Positions 58,386-64,000 of a stretch of 64,000 nt of DNA are shown piece by piece. The stretch is taken from NCBI RefSeq assembly GCF_002076895.1, contig NZ_CP020465.1:4402001-4466000 (forward strand), given 5' to 3'. The position numbers and the translations under genes were made by a program. The stretch is from Cognaticolwellia beringensis. Its GTDB lineage: Bacteria; Pseudomonadota; Gammaproteobacteria; Enterobacterales; Alteromonadaceae. Every line of letters starts with the position of its first letter. Within the stretch, counting starts at the first letter, position 1. The notes beneath the pieces are model-generated. The model was given only the letters and a program-made list of their open reading frames with translations, had not been told where the DNA came from and searched no databases.

Positions 58386-59333
58386 ATGTCAGATAATACA
58401 AAGTCGGATAATAAACAATACCGTTTGGTCACTCGGAGCGATTTCGATGGCTTAGTTTGTGCTATTTTGCTCAAGCATATTAATTTAGTTGACGACATTC
58501 TCTTTGTGCATCCAAAAGATATGCAAGACGGTATTATTGCTGTAGGTCCAGATGATATATCGACTAACTTACCTTTTGTTGACGGAGTGCATATCGCATT
58601 TGACCATCATCACAGTGAAACAATTCGTAATAAAAAGCGTGATAATCATGTAATAGACCCTGATGCCCCTTCAGCTGCACGTGTTGTATATGATTATTAC
58701 GGCGGTGCTGAAACTTTCCCAGCAAGCTGGAAAGAGATGATGGAGGCAGTCGATAAAGGCGACTCAGCGCAATTTAATATGGAAGAGGTTTTACATGCTA
58801 AAGGTTGGGAATTACTAAATTTTATAATGGATTCTCGCACCGGTTTAGGACGGTTTAGAAACTTTCGTATCTCTAACTATGAACTCATGATGGATTTAAT
58901 CGAGTTTGGCAAAGATCATAATATTGATGAGTTACTTGCCCTACCCGATGTTAAAGAAAGAACCGATCTTTACTTTGAACATGAAGAAAAATTTAAAGCA
59001 CAAATAAAGCGTTGTGCAACCGTTCACAATAACTTAGTTGTGCTGGACTTAAGGGAAGAAGACATTATCTATTCCGGTAATCGTTTTGTTATTTATGCCT
59101 TATTTCCACAATGTAATATCTCGATTCATATTATGTGGGGGCTTAAAAAGCAAAATACTGTATTTGCTACCGGTAAGTCTATCTTCGATCGCAGTTCAAA
59201 AACAAATGTTGGCGAATTAATGTTGAAATATAATGGTGGTGGACACAATGCGGCGGGTACATGTCAAGTGCCACATGAGCAAAACGAAGCTTGCCTTGCT
59301 GAACTAATAAAAGCCATTAACGCAGACGGCTAA
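58386..59333 (+). CDS. DHH-family phosphoesterase
   Basis: 315 residues with the DHH metal-binding motifs RSDFDGLVCAILL, FDHHHSETIRN and DPDAPSAARVVYDYY, and the DHHA1 glycine motif NGGGHNAAGTCQVP. Related proteins hydrolyse small phosphoesters such as nanoRNA, pAp or c-di-AMP, or act as exopolyphosphatases; the substrate here is not shown. I chose the ATG at 58386 because of the GGAGAC ribosome site; a GTG 14 codons earlier also exists. It has its own terminator. Confidence 0.85.
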   Translation: MSDNTKSDNKQYRLVTRSDFDGLVCAILLKHINLVDDILFVHPKDMQDGIIAVGPDDISTNLPFVDGVHIAFDHHHSETIRNKKRDNHVIDPDAPSAARVVYDYYGGAETFPASWKEMMEAVDKGDSAQFNMEEVLHAKGWELLNFIMDSRTGLGRFRNFRISNYELMMDLIEFGKDHNIDELLALPDVKERTDLYFEHEEKFKAQIKRCATVHNNLVVLDLREEDIIYSGNRFVIYALFPQCNISIHIMWGLKKQNTVFATGKSIFDRSSKTNVGELMLKYNGGGHNAAGTCQVPHEQNEACLAELIKAINADG

Positions 59334-59365
59334 AATTATGGCACTAACTCAGTCGCTATGAACTC

Positions 59366-59413
59366 AGGTATTTGAAACTCTCTAATAGGGAATTTCAAAT
59401 ACCTGTTTTTTTT
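59366..59413 (+). terminator. Terminator behind the DHH gene
   Basis: Perfect 12-bp stem AGGTATTTGAAA/TTTCAAATACCT followed by G and a run of T. Confidence 0.9.
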
Positions 59414-59614
59414 ACGTCTTTATCGATTTACCTCAGTACAGCTTTACGCGCCGGTTGACTGGGGCAATTCCTTTTGGCTCCGATTGATAAATGTTATACG
59501 CATAAAGGTTAAAACGGCTATTGGCAAGTTGCCATGAAACACCACTAATTAATGAAAACTTAGCTATTGTTGAATATTTGTAATCAATGAGTATTAGAAT
59601 TATTACCAGAAAGC

Positions 59615-59642
59615 AAAAAGCCTTTCAAAATGAAAGGCTTTT
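59615..59642 (-). terminator. Terminator behind the purine permease gene
   Basis: Stem AAAAGCCTTTCA/TGAAAGGCTTTT with a four-base loop; on the minus strand it ends in a T-run. It may work in both directions. The 59414-59614 stretch before it shows nothing else. Confidence 0.88.
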
Positions 59643-59662
59643 ATGATCTTAGTATGCTGTAA

Positions 59663-61099
59663 TTATGTTAAGAAGATAAATTTAGCAATAAATAATGCTG
59701 TTAACGCCCAAACACCATTTGATATATCTTTATATTTACCTGAGCCTAATTTAAGCACCGTATAGGTTATAAAACCAAAAGCGATACCGTTAGCGATTGA
59801 GAATGTAAACGCCATCATAACGGTTGTACTTACGGCTGGTGCATACTCGGTTAAGTCGTCCCAATCTAAGCCTCTTAAAGAGCTCATCATCAACATGGCA
59901 ACGTAAATAAGTGCGCCATCAACCGCGAAGCCTGGTAGCATTTGCGCTAGCGGTAAAAAGAACATACCGACAGCAAATAACAAGCCAATAGTGACCGCGG
60001 TTAAACCTGTACGGCCTCCTACAGCAACACCAGCGGCAGACTCTACGTAAGATGTAACCGGCGGACAACCAAAAGCAGTACCGATAACAGAAGAAATTGA
60101 ATCTGCTTTTAACGACTTACTTAAACCAACAATTTTACCGTTTTTGTCTTGTAAATTAGCCCGTTCAGCAACACCCATTAATGTACCTGCGGTATCAAAA
60201 ATGTTAACAAATAAGAAAGTAACAATGACGGGAATTAAAGCAACTTGAAAGGCGCCTGCAATATCCGCTTTCCAAAGTATAGGTTCAAGGGCAGAAAAAT
60301 CCGGCACGGCTAACATGCCATTATAACTTACAAAGCCAGTAGCCGGTGCAAATGACTTAGCTGCTTCTGCTACAACAAAGAAGTCTGTTGGTAGCACCCA
60401 GGTCATAATAAAGGCAATTAATGTTGTTACCGCAATGCCTATTAAAACCGCGCCAAATACTTTTCGGTAACTCAAGACTGCAATCAGTAAAAAGCTTAAA
60501 AAGCCTAGTGCTGGAGCTTCCGGACCGAATTCACCAAAGCCAAAATGTGTTAGGTCAGCAAGCGCAACAATATTATCTGGGTCTGGTACAACAATACCAG
60601 TGAAACGTAAACCAATGAAGCCGAGGAATAATCCAACGCCTGCCGTCATAGCGAGTCGAAGGCTTAGAGGAATACTGTCAAGCATCCACTCTCGCAGCCG
60701 AGTGACACTCATAAAAACGAAAATAACCCCTGAAAGAAACACCGCACCTAAAGCAATTTCCCAGCTATAGCCCATAGAGCCAACAACAGAAAAGGTAAAA
60801 AAGGCGTTAAGCCCCATACCGGGCGCTAGTCCTACCGGCCAGTTTGCATAAAGCCCCATCATGATGGTAGCAATAGCCGCGCCTAAACAAGTCGCAAGAA
60901 ATAAACCATCGAAAGGCATACCTGTTTTCGACATAATAATTGGATTTAAAAACATGATGTATGACATGGTTACAAATGTTGTAAGACCCGCCATAAGCTC
61001 TGTTTTTACGTTAGTATTATGCGAATTTAATTTAAATAAACGTTCTAAAAAACTTAATTCGCTGGTGTTTTTTTCGCCAACATCACTCGCTTGATCCAT
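59663..61099 (-). CDS. AzgA-type (NCS2) purine permease
   Basis: A membrane protein of 478 residues with many hydrophobic helices. It has the AzgA features TELMAGLTTFVTMSYIMFLN and PVGLAPGMGLNAFFTFSVVG, NIFDTAGTLMGVAERA and GCPPVTSYVESAAGVAVGGR. In E. coli such proteins import hypoxanthine, guanine or adenine with protons. It fits purine salvage together with gsk nearby. The exact base cannot be told from the sequence. Confidence 0.92.
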   Translation of the reverse strand: MDQASDVGEKNTSELSFLERLFKLNSHNTNVKTELMAGLTTFVTMSYIMFLNPIIMSKTGMPFDGLFLATCLGAAIATIMMGLYANWPVGLAPGMGLNAFFTFSVVGSMGYSWEIALGAVFLSGVIFVFMSVTRLREWMLDSIPLSLRLAMTAGVGLFLGFIGLRFTGIVVPDPDNIVALADLTHFGFGEFGPEAPALGFLSFLLIAVLSYRKVFGAVLIGIAVTTLIAFIMTWVLPTDFFVVAEAAKSFAPATGFVSYNGMLAVPDFSALEPILWKADIAGAFQVALIPVIVTFLFVNIFDTAGTLMGVAERANLQDKNGKIVGLSKSLKADSISSVIGTAFGCPPVTSYVESAAGVAVGGRTGLTAVTIGLLFAVGMFFLPLAQMLPGFAVDGALIYVAMLMMSSLRGLDWDDLTEYAPAVSTTVMMAFTFSIANGIAFGFITYTVLKLGSGKYKDISNGVWALTALFIAKFIFLT

Positions 61100-61719
61100 A
61101 ACTACAACTCTCTTGTTGTTTATATATTAGGGCATTTTTTATTATGCTAAAGTTTGACCCATATGTTGTTGCACATATTGACGAATCATCACTCATTTTG
61201 CTAAAAAATACATCAGGACTTTTTACGTCTTTCTGCCTTGGTTACAATACTGGCAGTGTATAAATATTTTTAAAATTTAACTTTCGTGAGCTATTTTTTT
61301 GTGCACCCTGTCATATTTTTACTTTTTACTTGTTACAGAGCAACACATCAATCCTATCCTTAAACCTAAAAACCTGTCAATAGTGTCAAGAAATTAGTTT
61401 TATTGCAGAGTTCAATTTACGACTGACTTAACGAGTTTTACCGCATGAAAAAACCCATGAATGAAAGGTCACTCATGGGTTATTGGTGTTAATTTTCGTA
61501 AAATATCAGTAATAGTTATAAACATTACTGCTGACTAATTTGGCTTTAAACTAATTTGATTAAATAAGTGTTCTACTTTTTCATGAGGAAAAATGGATAA
61601 TGACAAGGCATAATATTTAGTCAGTAGGTATTCTACTTATAAATTTTATAACGCCGTCGTTATTTATTTTAACCATTAAAAATGAGCAGCTAATTAATCA
61701 ACTTGGTATGACACTTATC
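61100..61719. other. Intergenic region between the permease and the GlcG-like gene
   Basis: About 620 bases. It holds the terminator of the GlcG-like gene (listed) and must hold the permease promoter. I looked for a purine riboswitch or a PurR box and saw neither. Confidence 0.4.
61445..61481 (-). terminator. Terminator behind the GlcG-like gene
   Basis: Stem ACCCATGA/TCATGGGT followed on the minus strand by TTTTTTC, about 240 bases after the stop. Confidence 0.75.
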
Positions 61720-62151
61720 TTACGAAGAAATACGGCTAAATGTATCAACACCTGCTTGTGCACAACCTAAATCCTGCTCTGGAGAGCCTGAACTAACACC
61801 AATGCCACCAACTACTTCATTTTTGTAGAAAATTGGTAGGCCACCTCCAACGATACACATACGCCCACCTAACGCTGTGTGTATACCAAATAAATTATTT
61901 TCATGTCCCGGAATACAAACTTGATTAAATATATGTGTGCCCTTTCGGGCTGATGCTGCGGTAAACGCTTTATCTTGTGAAAGTGTAATACTGTGAATTT
62001 TCCCTCCATCCATACGTTCAAAAGCAATTAAATTTCCTGATTCATCTACCACCGAAATACACATAGGTATACCGAATTCCTTGGCCTTAGTCACCGCTCC
62101 ATCAATAATTAATTTAGCTTCTGATTGATTTAATCTATTTATTGTTAACAT
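61720..62151 (-). CDS. GlcG/HbpS family protein (DUF336)
   Basis: About 143 residues from the ATG at 62151. It has ISVVDESGNLIAFERMDGGK, the AFTAASARKGT segment and the glycine-rich LGGRMCIVGGGLPIFYKNEV VGGIGVSSGSPEQD, the DUF336 pattern. Members bind heme in some species (HbpS); GlcG is encoded with glycolate genes in E. coli. A GTG three codons upstream is possible. It lies on the same strand as the IclR gene, about 140 bases downstream, and could be controlled by it. Confidence 0.85.
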   Translation of the reverse strand: MLTINRLNQSEAKLIIDGAVTKAKEFGIPMCISVVDESGNLIAFERMDGGKIHSITLSQDKAFTAASARKGTHIFNQVCIPGHENNLFGIHTALGGRMCIVGGGLPIFYKNEVVGGIGVSSGSPEQDLGCAQAGVDTFSRISS

Positions 62152-62300
62152 AGTATTCACTCTTTAGTTTTTAAAATTTGGTTTAAACAGGAAGCACAAA
62201 TACCCTATGTTATGCATTTGATCGCCCTATTTAACGTTAATCTTTATGCGCTTAGACTTTAGTCAGGTTTGTCAGGTTAATTCAATAATGCTATCGCCTT

Positions 62301-63086
62301 TTATGCCTTACTAGTGACATAACCAAGCTCGATGGAAATTGATTTACCGGCTTTGACTAAATGCTTTACCCATTCATCTTTTCGTCTTTGAATGGGTGCA
62401 GAGACAGATAAACCGGCGACAACTTCACCGTATCTGTCATATAAAAGTACGCCAATACAGCCTACGCCTATTTCAGCCTCTTCATTGTCGAAGGCGTAAC
62501 CTTTTTCAACACACGCGTGACATTCTTCTACCAGAGCTTCTAATTTGGAAAAGGTTTTACGTGTATAAGTTGGTAAATTTGTCCGTTGAGCATAACCGTG
62601 AATGCCTTCTACGCCCTCTCTTCCTAACATCATCTTGCCAACACCTGTCACGTGTAAGGGCGCGCGACTGCCAATAATCTGCTGTACATGCATCATTCTG
62701 TTAGGAATTGATTTTTCAACATAAATAATCACGTCACCTTCTCGGGTGGTTAGATTAATCGTTTCACCAAATTTATCACGCAGCTTTTCCATATAAGGTA
62801 TGGCAACTTGACGAAAATCTATATCTTTACTTTGGTTACTACTCAAGCGGATTAGTCGACCACTTAACTGATATCTGCCAGCGGTATCTCGATCGACAAA
62901 ATGGTTATCGATCAAGGAATGTAAAATTCTAAAAGCGGTCGAAGGCGCTAAGTTAGTGTCAGCACTAAGCGCCTTAAGTGTTACGGGTAAAGAGTAGCGT
63001 GAGATTGCGTCTAATAGCATCGCCGCTCTGTCGATAACTTGAATTCGAGATTCTGGTTTATGTTTTTTCATAAGATTATTATCCAT
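62301..63086 (-). CDS. IclR-family transcription regulator
   Basis: About 261 residues. The N-terminal winged helix (about 15-75, VIDRAAMLLDAISRYSLPVT, LAPSTAFRILHSLIDNHFVD) precedes the effector-binding domain with TGVGKMMLG and GIAVGCIGVLLY-like EIGVGCIGVLLYDRYGEVVA. IclR proteins often control divergent catabolic genes. It is divergent from a PLP-dependent dehydratase, so that gene is its likely target. I chose the ATG at 63086; a TTG eight codons upstream and an ATG at 63071 are alternatives. Confidence 0.92.
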   Translation of the reverse strand: MDNNLMKKHKPESRIQVIDRAAMLLDAISRYSLPVTLKALSADTNLAPSTAFRILHSLIDNHFVDRDTAGRYQLSGRLIRLSSNQSKDIDFRQVAIPYMEKLRDKFGETINLTTREGDVIIYVEKSIPNRMMHVQQIIGSRAPLHVTGVGKMMLGREGVEGIHGYAQRTNLPTYTRKTFSKLEALVEECHACVEKGYAFDNEEAEIGVGCIGVLLYDRYGEVVAGLSVSAPIQRRKDEWVKHLVKAGKSISIELGYVTSKA

Positions 63087-63521
63087 TGTGTTCGCTACCC
63101 TACTCGTCAAATTCTATATTCAAATATAAAGCTAAAACTACATTAATAAATAGTCTAACAGACTCATATCAATTTCACATTATGAAAAATAAGGCAATTA
63201 AAAAAACAAGTAAACAATAAGATACTGAAATTTAAGGGTAAAATTTAATATACTTAATAGTGAAATAATTATATTTCACATGATGAAATCCATCTTATTT
63301 GCGTGAACTGAATATTTTCCATAAGGTGGAATTAATTAGAAATTAAGCCTACTTATATTGTAAATAACAAAACACATAGCAATTTGTAAGGAACAAAAGA
63401 CATAAGAAACCATGTAAAAATTTAAACATAAGATAGATAATATTTTTATATTAATCAAAACATTAGAAAACATAGCCATCGTTTAACAAATAGCGTTCAC
63501 CCGGTAGAAAAGGAGTCAAAT
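63087..63521. promoter_or_regulatory. Divergent control region of the IclR and dehydratase genes
   Basis: About 435 AT-rich bases. It contains short TTTCAC/GTGAAA-type inverted repeats such as TTTCACAT near 63170 and 63275 and ATTTCACATGATGAAAT near 63274-63290, which could be an operator. Promoters could not be placed firmly. Confidence 0.4.
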
Positions 63522-64000
63522 TTGAACAGTCCAACACAAGATAAAATGTACATTCCAACCTATGATGATGTACTCGAAGCACATGAACGTATTAAACCAT
63601 ATATTCATGAAACGCCTATTTTAACTTCGCGGTTTTTAAATGAACTAACCGGTGCCGAGCTGTATTTCAAATGTGAAAATTTACAAAAGGCCGCCGCATT
63701 TAAAGTGCGTGGTGCATGTAACGCTGTGTTTGGTTTATCAGAAGAAGCAGCAAAAATTGGTGTTGCTACGCATTCATCAGGTAACCATGCGTTATCGCTG
63801 TCTTATGCGGCCGGTCGACGCGGTATTCCCGTTACGGTTGTTATGCCAAGAACGGCCCCGCAAGCGAAAAAAGACGCAGTAATTGGTTATGGCGGCACTA
63901 TTATTGAGTGCGAACCTTCGACTACATCGCGTGAAGCGGTGTTTGCAGATGTTGTGGCTAAATCGGGTGCTGATTTTGTGCATCCTTACAATGACCCGCG
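63522..64000 (+). CDS. PLP-dependent threonine dehydratase/serine racemase-like enzyme (partial)
   Basis: The first about 160 residues of a fold-type II PLP enzyme. The PLP-Lys lies in LYFKCENLQKAAAFKVRGA and the substrate loop is THSSGNHALSLSYAAGRRG. The FKCEN form is typical of serine racemases, threonine dehydratases and hydroxyaspartate dehydratases. The start is TTG at 63522 with AGGAG six bases before it; an ATG eight codons on is a weaker alternative. It is divergent from the IclR regulator. The C-terminal part and following genes are outside the window. Confidence 0.9.
   Translation, partial: MNSPTQDKMYIPTYDDVLEAHERIKPYIHETPILTSRFLNELTGAELYFKCENLQKAAAFKVRGACNAVFGLSEEAAKIGVATHSSGNHALSLSYAAGRRGIPVTVVMPRTAPQAKKDAVIGYGGTIIECEPSTTSREAVFADVVAKSGADFVHPYNDP

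Noticed and set aside
61100..61719. Purine riboswitch upstream of the permease
   Set aside because: No conserved three-way-junction pattern or terminator-linked leader could be read before the start codon.

Overview
The window reads as a chromosome segment of a low-GC marine gammaproteobacterium of the Alteromonadales, most like Colwellia or Thalassotalea. Supporting signs are E. coli-like operon orders (yceD-rpmF-plsX-fab genes, rne/rluC, uvrY-uvrC-pgsA-tRNAs, gltX/tRNA-Val, alaA-yfbR), AT-rich spacers, FadL and TonB-dependent outer-membrane proteins, and several multidomain c-di-GMP proteins. The genus is inference. The window is mostly core genome; no phage, plasmid, CRISPR or classical defence locus is visible.

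Layout. 1-13.5 kb: on the minus strand, yceD, rpmF, plsX, fabD, fabG, acpP, fabF, pabC, mltG, tmk and holB (cut by the window edge). fabH is missing from its usual place between plsX and fabD. A plus-strand bacteriophytochrome/heme-oxygenase cassette sits between mltG and tmk. A Maf/YceF pyrophosphatase is divergent from yceD. 13.7-30.3 kb: a small secreted protein, a CBS protein, rluC divergent from rne, a low-molecular-weight phosphatase, a cupin protein, a 7TM-EAL signalling protein, an ABC exporter, and an envelope set (DUF748, DUF2959 lipoprotein, small membrane protein). 30.7-40 kb: FadL, an eight-tRNA Gly/Cys/Leu array behind uvrY-uvrC-pgsA, a small basic protein, fabA with a FabR-like operator, a 133-bp tandem repeat array, and gltX.

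40-54 kb is the most plastic part. It holds four tRNA-Val genes mixed with decayed tRNA-Val fragments, an S4-domain protein with a long basic tail, an IS3-family remnant, a TonB-dependent receptor, proS, a 200-bp repeat array interrupted by an intact IS10-like element, alaA-yfbR, a PqiA-like membrane protein, a DUF2789 protein, and an array of 281/222-bp inverted-repeat units. 54-64 kb: a Rieske protein, a hypothetical, a cation diffusion facilitator with an altered metal site, inosine/guanosine kinase, a DUF3545 protein, a DHH phosphoesterase, an AzgA-type purine permease, a GlcG/HbpS-like protein, an IclR regulator and, divergent from it, a PLP-dependent dehydratase cut by the window end.

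How the genes work together. Fatty-acid supply is spread over three places: the plsX/fabDG/acpP/fabF block, fabA, and FadL for uptake. c-di-GMP signalling enters through a red-light receptor, which has its chromophore-making enzyme next to it, and through the 7TM-EAL protein. Purine salvage has both a kinase (Gsk) and a permease. No clear undescribed multi-gene system was found. The best candidates for a second look are the tRNA-Val-derived repeats, the dispersed GTAGGTCGG palindrome family and its arrays, the His-rich CDF site, and the truncated IclR/GlcG/dehydratase locus.
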